DNA of 64,000 nt from Pseudomonas sp. N3-W (GTDB lineage: Bacteria; Pseudomonadota; Gammaproteobacteria; Pseudomonadales; Pseudomonadaceae): NCBI RefSeq assembly GCF_024970185.1, contig NZ_CP103965.1, forward strand, positions 3,096,001 to 3,160,000. Direction: 5' to 3'. Under the pieces are notes generated by a model that worked only from the letters and a program-made list of their open reading frames with translations, was not told where the DNA came from and made no database searches. The number at the start of each line of letters is the position of its first letter. The first letter of the stretch is position 1. Shown one piece after another: positions 6,398 through 14,852 of the stretch. A program made the translations under genes and the position numbers.

Positions 6398-9127
6398 ATG
6401 GCGAACAAAATCGCCCTCGGGCTGGTGATTGGCGGCGCCGTCAGTTCGACGGTCGGCGCCGCCTTCAAAGATGTGACGAAACGCATCAAGAGCCTTGAAG
6501 CGGAAGGTAAAAAGGCGCGGGTGCTGCAGCGCACGATTGGCGACACCATTCGTCTGCGCGATGAATGGAAGAAAGCTCACGACAGCGGCGCTGCTGGGGC
6601 GTCTAAATTGCTCAGCCGGTTGAACACCAACCTCGAAAGCTTAAAAAAGCAGGGCGTTGAGGTCGGTAGGCTGGGCAAGGCTTATCAGACCCTGGGCCAG
6701 ACCGCCAAAAAAGCCGAGTTTAAGGCGAAGGGATACCAGCAGTTGGATGCCGGTAAAAAAAGCATGAAGAGTGCGGTCGGCGCAGCGGTGGTCGGTGTCG
6801 GCGCCATGGCTGTGCCAACGAAGGTCAGTGCGGACTTTGGGGCCATTGTTCGTGACATCGCGATCAAGGCCGGCATTGCCAACAAGCCGCAAGAACAAGA
6901 GATGTCGCGCAAAATCATCGACACCTCGCGCGACACCGGCATGGCGCGCAACGACGTCGCCGACGTGGTCAACCAGTTGGTCGGCGCCGGCATGGACTTG
7001 AGCAAGGCCCTGGACTACGCACCGGTCGCGGCCAAGTTTGTCGTGGGGCAAGGATCGAGCGGCGTTGAGACGGCGAAGATGATCAACGCGTTGGGGCAGA
7101 ACGCCAAGATCACCGACGCCAAACAGATGCAGCAGGCGCTGGAGGCGATTGCCTATCAAGGGCAGGCGGGCAGCTTTGAAGCGGCCGATATGGCCAAGTG
7201 GTTTCCTGAGCTCTTGGCGAACATGGGCAGCATTGGCATCACCGGCATGGACGCGGTGACGCAGTTGGGCGCCATGCTGCAGGTGCAGATGAAGACGGCC
7301 GGCGGTGCAGACGAAGCGGCGAACAACCTGAAAAACTGGATGGGCAAGATCGGCTCGACCGATACCGTCCAGGCCTACAAAAAGGCCGGAATCGATTACA
7401 AGGGGTCGATGCAGACCGGTTTGCAGAACGGCATGTCCACGCTGGAAACCAGCATGGCGTTGGCTCAGAAGTACATTAAGGCCACCGACCCGAAGCGGGC
7501 GGCGGCCATGGCCGAGGCGACAGCCAAGATCAGCAAGGAAGCAGATCCAGAGAAAGCCAAGGCCATGATGGCGTCCCTTGAGGATTCGTTGCGTACCGGC
7601 GACCTGTTCGCGGACATGCAGGTCAAGGCCGCGCTGACGGCATTCATGCAGAACAAAGAGCTGTACAGCCAACTGAAAAACGAATCGCGCGATGCGACAG
7701 GCATCCTCGACAAAAACCTCAGCGAGCGTCGCGAGTCGTCGTCGCAGAAGTGGGCCGAAATGGCTCAGTCGATGGATGACGCCATGCGCAGCGTGGGTGA
7801 CGCTCTGCGTCCGGTCACGGATACCGTGGCCGAGGCGCTGACCAAGGTCACCAAGAGCATTACCTCAATGTCTGATAGCGCGCCCGGGGTGGTGACGGGA
7901 ATTGCGTTAGTCGGTGGGGGATTGATCACCCTCAAGGGCCTGCTCAGTTCGTTCAAGATGGGTAAAGGGTTATTCAAGCTGGCGCGTGGATCGTTGGGCG
8001 GCAAGTCCGAGGGCGGCGACGACGGCGGTAACAATGCAGAGCCCAAGGGCAAGCTGTCGCTGATGGAAACCGGGCTCAAAGCGGTGGCGGCTATCAAGGA
8101 TAAGTCTGCCGATGGCGATGAGACGGGTTCGGATGGCGACGGCGTCAAGAAGGTTTTTGTTGTCAACGCGGGTGCCATGGGTGGTGCCGCACAAAGCCCT
8201 GGCGAAATACGGCGGCGAGGTCGTGGTGGAAGGCGCAACGCTTCACGTCGGCGGTCGGGGTCGCCTCGGACGGGTGGTTCGTCAAGACCGCCGGTGTCGC
8301 GACCATCGGTACCAGCACCCCGTCCGCCGATTCCTATGCCTCGCCCGCCGATTCCTTCGCTGCCGGTTCCGAACGGGGCGATGGCCAAGCTGGGCGGCGT
8401 GGTGCAAGCGGTCGGCAAGGTCGGCAAAGCCGCCAAGATGATTCCCGGTGGCTCGCTGATGGAAGCCGGCGCCATGGCATTCGAAACCTACGAGAACGCC
8501 AAGACCAAAGATGAAAAGGCCGAGGGTTATGGCGCGGCCGCCGGTAATCTGGCGGGCACCATGGCCGGCGCGGCGGCAGGCGCGGCCATTGGTTCAGTGG
8601 TGCCGATCATTGGCACCGCCATCGGCGGTTTGGTTGGCGCCTATCTCGGCAGTCAGGGCGGCGCGGCGTTGGGCGGCTCTCTGGGTAAGTCGCTGTTTGG
8701 CGGTGAAGAAGAAAAGCCAGCCCCACCAGCAACACCGTTACTGATGGCACCACGCCCTGGCCCGTCTATTCCGAGCTTGGCCACCATGGGCCAGTCCTTC
8801 AATGGGGCGAACGGTTCGGGGGCATTGCTGATGGCTCAGACGCCGGCTCCGCAGGGGCCTGTGTTAGGCGATGTCGCGCGTTCGCTGGCGGTGTCGGCAC
8901 CGGCCAAGTCGGCAGCCGTGGCGATTCAGCCCAAAGAGCCGGAAAAGCCGGCACCGACCAAAGTGGATCAGCAGTTTCAGTACTCGCTGAGCATGCCAGT
9001 CACGGTGCAGGGGGATGTCAAAGACCCGCAACGCTTAGCACAGGACTTGATGCCCCACATGCAGCGGATGATGGCGGACGCTGCGAAACAGAACGCGACC
9101 AAGCTGTATGACGAACCTCACGTGTAA
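6398..9127 (+). CDS. Tail tape measure protein
   Basis: A 909-residue tape measure protein. It has an N-terminal helical region rich in Lys and Ala, a central phage-minor-tail domain (TP901 type; VSADFGAIVRDIAIKAG, then MINALGQNAKITDAKQMQQA), a hydrophobic stretch near residues 490-515, an Arg/Ser/Pro-rich linker at about 605-660 with repeated RPPIP units, and a Gly/Ala-rich hydrophobic segment (AGAAIGSVVPIIGTAIGGLV) that could insert in a membrane. It sets tail length and leads the tube into the target. A longer tape measure means a longer tail. Confidence 0.92.
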   Translation: MANKIALGLVIGGAVSSTVGAAFKDVTKRIKSLEAEGKKARVLQRTIGDTIRLRDEWKKAHDSGAAGASKLLSRLNTNLESLKKQGVEVGRLGKAYQTLGQTAKKAEFKAKGYQQLDAGKKSMKSAVGAAVVGVGAMAVPTKVSADFGAIVRDIAIKAGIANKPQEQEMSRKIIDTSRDTGMARNDVADVVNQLVGAGMDLSKALDYAPVAAKFVVGQGSSGVETAKMINALGQNAKITDAKQMQQALEAIAYQGQAGSFEAADMAKWFPELLANMGSIGITGMDAVTQLGAMLQVQMKTAGGADEAANNLKNWMGKIGSTDTVQAYKKAGIDYKGSMQTGLQNGMSTLETSMALAQKYIKATDPKRAAAMAEATAKISKEADPEKAKAMMASLEDSLRTGDLFADMQVKAALTAFMQNKELYSQLKNESRDATGILDKNLSERRESSSQKWAEMAQSMDDAMRSVGDALRPVTDTVAEALTKVTKSITSMSDSAPGVVTGIALVGGGLITLKGLLSSFKMGKGLFKLARGSLGGKSEGGDDGGNNAEPKGKLSLMETGLKAVAAIKDKSADGDETGSDGDGVKKVFVVNAGAMGGAAQSPGEIRRRGRGGRRNASRRRSGSPRTGGSSRPPVSRPSVPAPRPPIPMPRPPIPSLPVPNGAMAKLGGVVQAVGKVGKAAKMIPGGSLMEAGAMAFETYENAKTKDEKAEGYGAAAGNLAGTMAGAAAGAAIGSVVPIIGTAIGGLVGAYLGSQGGAALGGSLGKSLFGGEEEKPAPPATPLLMAPRPGPSIPSLATMGQSFNGANGSGALLMAQTPAPQGPVLGDVARSLAVSAPAKSAAVAIQPKEPEKPAPTKVDQQFQYSLSMPVTVQGDVKDPQRLAQDLMPHMQRMMADAAKQNATKLYDEPHV

Positions 9128-9136
9128 GGGGGCCTT

Positions 9137-9982
9137 ATGGCTTATATGGAACAGTTGCAATCGGGCCTCAAGTACCTGGTTGAGGCCGGGGAGGCTGGGC
9201 GACGCAGTGCAGACGGCATGCTGGGACCGGTTAACGGTGCGATCAGTGAGTTAACCGGCGCCGCGTCCGAGCTGGAAAACATCCCGTTCGTAGGACCGGC
9301 TATCGGTGCCAAGCTGCAGCGGGTCATGCGCGGCGTGGACGCGGCACAGGCCAAGGTCGGCCAGGTGGTGGCGGTGTACGGCCGTGCGACCCGGGCGGCG
9401 GTCGAGGTACAAGAACGGTTGGGCACACTGAAGGAGCAGGCGAGCAAGGCGGCGACAGCGGTCAATAACATCGCCGGCAAAGTCAGCCCGTCATTGGCCA
9501 ACATCGTGCCCACCAGCTCCTTTGCCGTGGATGCCACGCCGGCACCGGAGGCGGTGAAGCCGTTTCCGCACCTGCTGATCATTCAGCCCCGCGATCCCAA
9601 GGTTCAACCCTACTACTTCAATCTGGACACAGCGGCTTTCGATGAGCTGAGTCGCTCGACCGAGTTCCGCTGGGCTTCCCAGGAACGGCTGACGCGCCGC
9701 CCGGCGCAGCAGGCGGTGGGAATGGGAGAGGAAAAGCTATCGCTCAAAGGCACGATCTACCCAGGCTTCAAGGGTGGCCTCAAGCAGCTCGACACGTTGC
9801 GCACTATTGGTGCCAGGCTTCAGCCGTTGACCCTGACCACCGGCTATGGCGAGGTGATGGGCACCTGGTGCTTGAAGACCATCAATGAGGAACAGGGTGC
9901 GCTACTACACGGCGGGATTCCCCGTAAACAAGGGTTCACTCTGGAGTTTGTGCGCTATGGCGACGACATGCAGAACGTCTGA
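9137..9982 (+). CDS. Tail protein U with helical N-terminal extension
   Basis: This 281-residue protein has two parts. Residues 1-140 are Ala/Gly/Val-rich helices without a known domain to my eye. Residues 145-281, from PHLLIIQPRDPKVQPYYFNL to KQGFTLEFVRYGDD, match the P2 gpU tail-terminator family, which in P2 is about 160 residues long. gpU caps the tail tube. Similar extended forms are usual in Pseudomonas tailocins. Its end overlaps the X gene start by 26 bases. Confidence 0.85.
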   Translation: MAYMEQLQSGLKYLVEAGEAGRRSADGMLGPVNGAISELTGAASELENIPFVGPAIGAKLQRVMRGVDAAQAKVGQVVAVYGRATRAAVEVQERLGTLKEQASKAATAVNNIAGKVSPSLANIVPTSSFAVDATPAPEAVKPFPHLLIIQPRDPKVQPYYFNLDTAAFDELSRSTEFRWASQERLTRRPAQQAVGMGEEKLSLKGTIYPGFKGGLKQLDTLRTIGARLQPLTLTTGYGEVMGTWCLKTINEEQGALLHGGIPRKQGFTLEFVRYGDDMQNV

Positions 9983-10163
9983 TGGGGACATGCTCGATGT
10001 CATTTGTCACAACGTTTATGGCCATCTGAACGGCAGCGCCGAGGCGGTGCTGGATGCCAATCAGGGGCTGGCCGACGAACCCCAGCCTTACCGTACGGGC
10101 GTGGTGATCTTTCTGCCAGATCTGCCCACTCCGACCGAGGAGGGGATCAGCTTGTGGGATTGA
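9957..10163 (+). CDS. Tail protein X
   Basis: A 68-residue protein from the ATG at 9957, overlapping the U gene in another frame. The sequence TSDGDMLDVICHNVYGHLNG and TGVVIFLPDLPTPTEEG match the phage tail protein X (LysM-like) family of ~65-70 residues. It helps tail completion, possibly by binding peptidoglycan. The order U-X-D is that of R-pyocins. Confidence 0.88.
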   Translation: MATTCRTSDGDMLDVICHNVYGHLNGSAEAVLDANQGLADEPQPYRTGVVIFLPDLPTPTEEGISLWD

Positions 10164-10288
10164 ATGACCGTCAGGAAAGGATGGGTGGACGTTGCTCGGT
10201 GCTGGCGCCCGCCGGCGTTTTTGTAGGTTTGCCCCAAACATCCGGCGCCGATAGACTTGTCGTTTTTAGGAATGGATGCGTCACAAAT

Positions 10289-10612
10289 ATGGAAAGATCG
10301 ACCGAGTTAATGGAAGTATACCGGAGTGTCAGGGGGGAGCTTATTTACCGATTGAACTGGATTATCTTTGGCACCATTGGTGCTGTCCTCATGGCAATGA
10401 TTCCTGTCATCGGTTGGTTAATGGCTGTAGGTTTAGTTGGCATGGTGTTATGGAAAACCTTTGGCTTTCGAGAAACGCAGCTGATAGGCAGCTGTCCAGC
10501 ATGTACTAAGTCATTACCCATTGATCCCAAGACAGATGTATTGGCCTGTCCCGTATGCCAGAGCTGTATTGCGGTTCAAGATGATCGGCTCGTTATAGTC
10601 AAAATCGATTAA
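10289..10612 (+). CDS. Small membrane protein with zinc-ribbon-like tail (moron-like insertion)
   Basis: A 107-residue protein from ATG 10289, beginning MERSTELMEVYRSVRGELIY. It has one or two hydrophobic segments (residues ~22-52) followed by two CPxC pairs, CPACTKS and CPVCQSC, that could bind zinc. Its base composition is more AT-rich than the tail genes, and it breaks the usual X-D adjacency, with a terminator right after it. This looks like a phage moron, an extra gene with its own expression. I do not recognise the family. Confidence 0.6.
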   Translation: MERSTELMEVYRSVRGELIYRLNWIIFGTIGAVLMAMIPVIGWLMAVGLVGMVLWKTFGFRETQLIGSCPACTKSLPIDPKTDVLACPVCQSCIAVQDDRLVIVKID

Positions 10613-10650
10613 GCGCATCACCCAATCGTTACCTGAAAATGGAACAGACC

Positions 10651-10676
10651 AGCCCGCCTTGTGCGGGCTTTTTTAT
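10651..10676 (+). terminator. Rho-independent terminator after moron-like gene
   Basis: AGCCCGC (10651-10657) and GCGGGCT (10663-10669) form a perfect stem with a five-base loop, followed by a T run. It lies between the inserted gene and the D gene. Confidence 0.85.
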
Positions 10677-10689
10677 TGGAGATTTATGC

Positions 10690-11736
10690 ATGACGCCTGC
10701 CTTCAGAATCGTCGCTGACGGCGCCGATATCACGGCCTTGATCAATGATCGGCTGTTGTTGCTGCGCACCTCTGACAAACCGGGCATGGAGTCCGACGAA
10801 TTCGAGTTGCGCATTGATGACCGAGACGGCCAGGTGCAGTTGCCTCGGCGCGGCAGTTCTATCGAGATTTACCTGGGCTATGCCGAAACGTCCCTGGCGC
10901 GCCTGGGGCGTTACGCGGTGGACACGGTCGAGGTGTCGGGACCGCCGGACACGATTGTGATCAAGGGCAAGGCCAGCGACATGCGTGGCAGTGGCAAGAC
11001 CATCCGTAGCGGAAGCTGGGAGGACGTGCCGCTGTCGAAGATCGTGGCCGACGTCGCCGCGCGCAATGGCTGGCAGCCGGTGTGTCCAGTGACGACGAAA
11101 GTCGCCCGGGTGGACCAGCTCAATGAGTCCGATTTTAATTTCATCACTCGCCTGGCCAAGCAGTACGACTGCACGGCCAAGGTCGCGGACGGCAAGCTGT
11201 TGGTGATGCCGCGTCAAGGTGGCCAGACCGCCAGCGGAAAGACGTTCGGCGCGATCACGCTGACCCGTAGCGACCTCAGCCGCTGGCAGTTCAGCCTGGG
11301 AGATCGCAACTCGCACAAGGCCGTGGCCACCAAACATCAGAACAAAAAGGACGGCAAGCTCGCGGTGGTCACCATCAACAACGACGACGCGCCGGATGGA
11401 CTGCCGGCGGTGCATACGGACCGGCATATCTATCCGAATAAAACCGCTGCTGAGGCCGCAGCCAAGGCCCGCTTGAAGGCGTTCAACCGCTCGACCGCTG
11501 ACGTGCGACTTGAGATGCCTGGGCGGACGGACATCTTCGCCGAAAGGCCAATCAACGCCCAGGGCTTCAAGGTCGGCCTCGACGGCGAGTACCTGGCGGA
11601 TTCGGTGGAGCAGGTGTTCACCCAGTCCGGCTGGTCGACCACGGTCGAGTGCAATGCCGGCAAGAAAGGCAAATCCAAAGGTAAGAAAAAGAAAGAAACC
11701 AAGCCGCTCAAGGTTGTGAGCGTCGAGAAGCTGTAG
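10690..11736 (+). CDS. Late control / tail hub protein D
   Basis: I place the start at ATG 10690 (GGAG at 10678-10681), giving 348 residues beginning MTPAFRIVADGADITALIND. It matches the P2 gpD / phage late-control D family, the tail hub related to gp27 and VgrG: the N-terminal DEFELRIDDRDGQVQLPRRG, the QLNESDFNFITRLAKQYDC core and the RPINAQGFKVGLDGEYLADS segment are all typical. The last ~20 residues are a Lys-rich run. It is the last structural gene before lysis, as in R-pyocins. Confidence 0.92.
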   Translation: MTPAFRIVADGADITALINDRLLLLRTSDKPGMESDEFELRIDDRDGQVQLPRRGSSIEIYLGYAETSLARLGRYAVDTVEVSGPPDTIVIKGKASDMRGSGKTIRSGSWEDVPLSKIVADVAARNGWQPVCPVTTKVARVDQLNESDFNFITRLAKQYDCTAKVADGKLLVMPRQGGQTASGKTFGAITLTRSDLSRWQFSLGDRNSHKAVATKHQNKKDGKLAVVTINNDDAPDGLPAVHTDRHIYPNKTAAEAAAKARLKAFNRSTADVRLEMPGRTDIFAERPINAQGFKVGLDGEYLADSVEQVFTQSGWSTTVECNAGKKGKSKGKKKKETKPLKVVSVEKL

Positions 11737-11786
11737 CGCATCCCATCGCCGCCTGAGTGCGGTTTTTTTATGTCTGGAGTTTTTAT

Positions 11787-12350
11787 ATGTCCGTCACGGA
11801 ACAACAGCTGCAACGCATCATGCCGAACGCCCGCCGCCAAGCGGGCGTTTTTGTATCTGCTCTCAACACGGCGATGGTCCGCCGGCAGATCAACACGCCC
11901 AAACGCCAAGCCGCTTTCCTAGCCCAGATCGGGCACGAATCCGCTCAGCTGCAGTACGTCCGCGAGCTGGGCGGCGATCAGTACCTGAGCAAGTACGATA
12001 CCGGCAATCTTGCGGCGAAACTGGGCAACACACCCGAAGCCGATGGGGATGGTCAGCGCTATCGCGGTCGCGGCCTGATCCAGGTGACCGGCCGCAACAA
12101 CTACCTGCGCTGCAGCCTGGCCTTGTTCGGCGATGAACGATTGCTGCGCACACCGGAACTGCTGGAGCTGCCGCAATGGGCTGCCGAGTCGGCAGCATGG
12201 TTCTGGTGGGTGCGCGAGCTGAATATCCTGGCGGATCGGGATGAGTTCGAGGCCATCACCCGCAAGATCAACGGCGGCCTGAACGGTATGGCTGATCGGC
12301 TGGAGTTGTGGGAGCGGGCGAGGGCGGTGTTATGCGTTTCGTCGACTTGA
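11787..12350 (+). CDS. GH19 endolysin (chitinase-like lysozyme)
   Basis: A 187-residue glycoside hydrolase family 19 protein, started at ATG 11787 (GGAG eight bases upstream). It contains QAAFLAQIGHESAQLQYVRE with the catalytic-type HE pair, and the GDGQRYRGRGLIQVTGRNNY motif typical of GH19 endolysins; AAWFWW and ITRKINGGLNG follow. It would cleave peptidoglycan so that particles escape. There is no signal peptide, so export depends on a holin, which is not obvious nearby. R-pyocins carry the same enzyme after D. The start region contains a terminator-like hairpin. Confidence 0.92.
   Translation: MSVTEQQLQRIMPNARRQAGVFVSALNTAMVRRQINTPKRQAAFLAQIGHESAQLQYVRELGGDQYLSKYDTGNLAAKLGNTPEADGDGQRYRGRGLIQVTGRNNYLRCSLALFGDERLLRTPELLELPQWAAESAAWFWWVRELNILADRDEFEAITRKINGGLNGMADRLELWERARAVLCVSST
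11826..11853 (+). terminator. Terminator-like hairpin inside the endolysin gene
   Basis: AACGCCCGC (11826-11834) and GCGGGCGTT (11841-11849) make a perfect 9-bp stem with a six-base loop, running into a T tract. It lies about 40 bases into the endolysin coding sequence, so it could attenuate the lysis genes unless translation or antitermination prevents folding. Confidence 0.6.
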
Positions 12351-12874
12351 TCCCGGCGCCGTATCGGTTGCTGGCCAACGGTGTGCTGCTGGCCGCGTTG
12401 GTCGGTGGATCTGCCGCGCTGGCCTGGCAGGTCCAGGACTGGCGTTACGGGCGGCAGCTTGAACAGCAGGCCCGCCTGCAGGCGGAAGCCCTCAACCAGC
12501 AGACCTTGGCGGCGGCGACCCAGCAACAAACCGAGCAGGATAGGCGCCTGGCGTTGGAGCAACGGCTTTCAGCCAGTGAACAAAACCATTACCGAGCCCT
12601 GAGCGATGCCCAACGTGATCAAGGTCGCCTGCGTGACCGTCTTGCTACTGCCGATCTGCGCTTGTCAGTCCTACTCGACGCCACCGATTCAGCCAATGGC
12701 GACCGAGTGTCAGCCACCACCACAGCCAGCGGCGTGGTTCATGGCCCCACAAGAGCCCAACTTGACCCAGCGCATGCTCAACGAATTATCGGTATCACCG
12801 ATGCCGGCGATCAAGGACTGATCGCCCTCGCGGCTTGTCAGGCCTACGCGAAAGAAATCTTGACAACGAAATGA
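12332..12874 (+). CDS. Rz-like spanin inner-membrane subunit
   Basis: A 180-residue protein from ATG 12332, overlapping the endolysin by 19 bases. It has an N-terminal membrane anchor (residues ~10-30, LLANGVLLAALVGGSAALAW) followed by a long Gln/Arg/Glu-rich helix, the classic i-spanin design. A lipoprotein frame is nested inside it, as for Rz/Rz1. The pair fuses inner and outer membranes in the last step of lysis. Position right after the endolysin supports this. Confidence 0.85.
   Translation: MRFVDLIPAPYRLLANGVLLAALVGGSAALAWQVQDWRYGRQLEQQARLQAEALNQQTLAAATQQQTEQDRRLALEQRLSASEQNHYRALSDAQRDQGRLRDRLATADLRLSVLLDATDSANGDRVSATTTASGVVHGPTRAQLDPAHAQRIIGITDAGDQGLIALAACQAYAKEILTTK
12606..12821 (+). 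CDS. Rz1-like spanin outer-membrane lipoprotein (nested)
   Basis: A 71-residue frame wholly inside the Rz-like gene in another frame. It begins with a basic and hydrophobic signal sequence (MPNVIKVACVTVLLLPICAC) ending in a lipobox-like ICAC, and is then Pro/Gln-rich (TPPIQPM, QPPPQPA), as Rz1 proteins are. It is the expected outer-membrane partner of the Rz-like protein. Confidence 0.75.
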   Translation: MPNVIKVACVTVLLLPICACQSYSTPPIQPMATECQPPPQPAAWFMAPQEPNLTQRMLNELSVSPMPAIKD

Positions 12875-12975
12875 TAAAGAGCGACCGGATGGATGAATCA
12901 ACTCTCAATCCAGTCGCCGTCCTCACAGCAGAGTTCCTGCTAGGCCGACAGACCCTAGCGGGCCTGCCGGTGATG

Positions 12976-13062
12976 TCACGCCAGTAGTATTTGCAGAACC
13001 TTCAACAGCTCTGTAGTCATACGCACTAACTCAATGAACAGCTCTAAAACAGACGTCATCAT
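12976..13062 (-). CDS. Candidate 28-residue amphipathic membrane peptide
   Basis: On the minus strand, ATG 13062 to the stop at 12976 encodes 28 residues: MMTSVLELFIELVRM followed by TTELLKVLQILLA. The charged residues fall at 7, 11, 14, 18 and 21, a 4-3-4-3 spacing that puts them on one face of a helix with Leu/Val/Ile/Phe on the other. An AGAGG lies about nine bases upstream. The design recalls small type I toxins such as TisB and DinQ or tiny holins, but there is no sequence proof, and an ORF this short may be chance. It lies next to a possible sRNA and near SOS genes. Confidence 0.35.
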   Translation of the reverse strand: MMTSVLELFIELVRMTTELLKVLQILLA

Positions 13063-13127
13063 GGCCAAAGCCTCTTGGAGTGGCGGCCGATCTTGGTCTC
13101 ACTGGTCCGGTGTGCTAACGTTGCTTT

Positions 13128-13237
13128 GAGCAGAACGACCGCGCAAGGGATTGGAGAGCCAAAATCTCACCACTGTTATTTTTTTGCGCTGTTAGCTTCA
13201 AGGCAGATGGGGGTGCAACCCCATCTGCCTTTTTTCC
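13128..13237 (+). ncRNA. Possible small RNA ending in a strong terminator
   Basis: A 12-bp perfect stem (13201-13212 with 13219-13230, AGGCAGATGGGG and its complement) followed by a T-rich tail makes a very strong Rho-independent terminator, yet no ORF reads into it. Upstream, TTGGTC (13093-13098) and TAACGT (13116-13121), 17 bases apart and with an extended TG, could be a promoter, giving a transcript of about 110 nt. It lies opposite the leader of the 28-residue peptide frame, so it could be its antisense regulator. The transcript start is inferred. Confidence 0.4.
13201..13237 (+). terminator. Strong Rho-independent terminator
   Basis: A 12-bp perfect GC-rich stem with a six-base loop and the tail TTTTTCCTTTTTT. 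It may also terminate read-through from the lysis genes. Confidence 0.9.
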
Positions 13238-14109
13238 TTTTTTAGCGCTCCTCTTCTAACTATCCCAAGCAGTATTTTTTCGAGCGGATACCTTTTGCCT
13301 TGAAAAAGATTCGGCTCGAGTAATACGCCTGCTAGAAGTATCGGTACATTAAATTGCTTGCTTGCCGTTCGTCAAGTGAGAGTTCATTTGATTATTTTAG
13401 CCGCTAAAATTTCGACGCCTGTTGTGGGGGCTCTGAGGTGGGCGCGAAAATTTCGGCAGCAAGCTGAAAGGCTTGTCATTTAAGGGGTCTAGAGGTCCTA
13501 GTCCGTGCCTTGCTCACGATGGTGCCTCTTAATTTCCTATTGAAAAAACACAAGTTTTACAGTGAGAGTTTAGAACTAATGGAAGTGACTCGGCTCAATT
13601 CGCTACGTACTTACATATGTGAGTGTTTAACAAAGTACAGTACTCACATATTGTCTTTTGGCGCACTTTTAAGACAGATTTAAGTTTTAGTGTCCGGCTG
13701 GCTAGTAGTTAAATGCTAGTTAAGTTTCTCGGGCAAATATAATTATCCGTTCAGATGCTGTTTTTAGCTCAAGGCCGCGTAATCGTTGGCTTGGAGCGGA
13801 GACAGGGAACCTTTTCGGCTAATGGCAGTTGTGATGGTGCCGGATCGACATCACACGCTGGGGCGAATCGTCACTACCCCTCTTTAACTGTGGTGTCAAG
13901 TGGCCATCAATGGCAAGCCATAGAAATATCTTGAGCAACAACTACTTACCAATTTTGGCAATATGGCCATTTAATGTCATCGTGTTAATGTTCGATGTTG
14001 TGATGGCGTATGGCTATCATGCGGGCCGTTGACCTTGCATCCTTTCTTGCCCCGTTTTGAATAATCAGCAATTCCTCCCATTGGATCGCCTATCGCTGCC
14101 GCACCAAGC
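13238..14109. other. AT-richer intergenic stretch without recognisable genes
   Basis: About 870 bases with lower GC than the flanks and no convincing coding frame on either strand. It contains the inverted repeat at 13615-13651 and a short palindrome TTTTA-GCCGC-TAAAA near 13395-13410. It may hold regulatory sites or untranslated RNA; I see nothing further that I can support. Confidence 0.5.
13615..13651. repeat. Perfect 10-bp inverted repeat (possible operator)
   Basis: ATATGTGAGT (13615-13624) and ACTCACATAT (13642-13651) are exact inverted copies separated by 17 bases. The arms are AT-rich and there is no T tract, so this looks more like a protein-binding site than a terminator. No gene starts within 300 bases. 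Confidence 0.5.
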
Positions 14110-14790
14110 TCAGGCTAAGGGCATTATCAGCTTGAGATTTTGGTTTCGGACGTTGCCGATGGCTCGGTCCACCTTGAACCATTCGAACGATTCCGCTGGC
14201 TCGCCTTGGAGCAGCAGCATTTGTTCGGCACGCGCTTTCGGCGTGGCCGGGTCAAGCCATTCGCGGGCCAGTTCAGGCGAAAGCGTCACCGGTCGCCGAT
14301 CATGGATATCCACCATGCCACCAGCGCTGTCAGCTGTGATGATCACGAAACCATCGTGCTCACCTGGCGGATGCTCTGCGTTTGGATATTGGCCGATAGC
14401 GGCACACAGGATTGGCGCCCGGTCCCGTCGACGGATCAGGTAGGGCTGTTTCTTCGGTCCGCCTTCGTCCACCCATTCAAACCAGTTGTCGATGGCAATG
14501 ATCGCCCGGTGCGGCCAGATCGCCCGGAAGAACGGACCGTGGGCGACTTTTTCGACCCTGGCATTGATCGGCGCGGCGCGGTCCTTGGCCCAGTGTGGCC
14601 GCCATCCCCAGCGCACCATATCGGCGTGCAGGTACTGGCCTTCCTGGTGGAAGATGGCCAGCTGCGTGGTCGGCGCGGCGTTGTAGCGCTCGAAAGGCTG
14701 ATCACCGGTGTTGTTGATCATGGCGTTCGGCATGCTCAAGGCCGCAACGAAGTCGTGAATTCCGCTGTACTGCGAGAGTCGACCGCACAT
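14110..14790 (-). CDS. SRAP (HMCES/YedK-like) abasic-site peptidase
   Basis: The frame extends to a GTG at 14796, but the ATG at 14790 gives MCGR, placing the catalytic cysteine at residue 2, which is essential in this family. The product is 226 residues. Also seen are ERYNAAPT (with the family Asn), MVRWGWRPHW, INARVE with the conserved Glu, and the DIHDRRPVTLSPE motif with the conserved His. SRAP proteins form a covalent thiazolidine link with abasic sites in single-stranded DNA. The gene diverges from umuDC, and a LexA box lies in between, so joint SOS control is likely. Confidence 0.93.
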   Translation of the reverse strand: MCGRLSQYSGIHDFVAALSMPNAMINNTGDQPFERYNAAPTTQLAIFHQEGQYLHADMVRWGWRPHWAKDRAAPINARVEKVAHGPFFRAIWPHRAIIAIDNWFEWVDEGGPKKQPYLIRRRDRAPILCAAIGQYPNAEHPPGEHDGFVIITADSAGGMVDIHDRRPVTLSPELAREWLDPATPKARAEQMLLLQGEPAESFEWFKVDRAIGNVRNQNLKLIMPLA

Positions 14791-14852
14791 ACCCACGCCC
14801 GCCTGTCAGATATCGCTTACAAAAATTGACCGCAAGTCCTTCTGAAAGTTAA

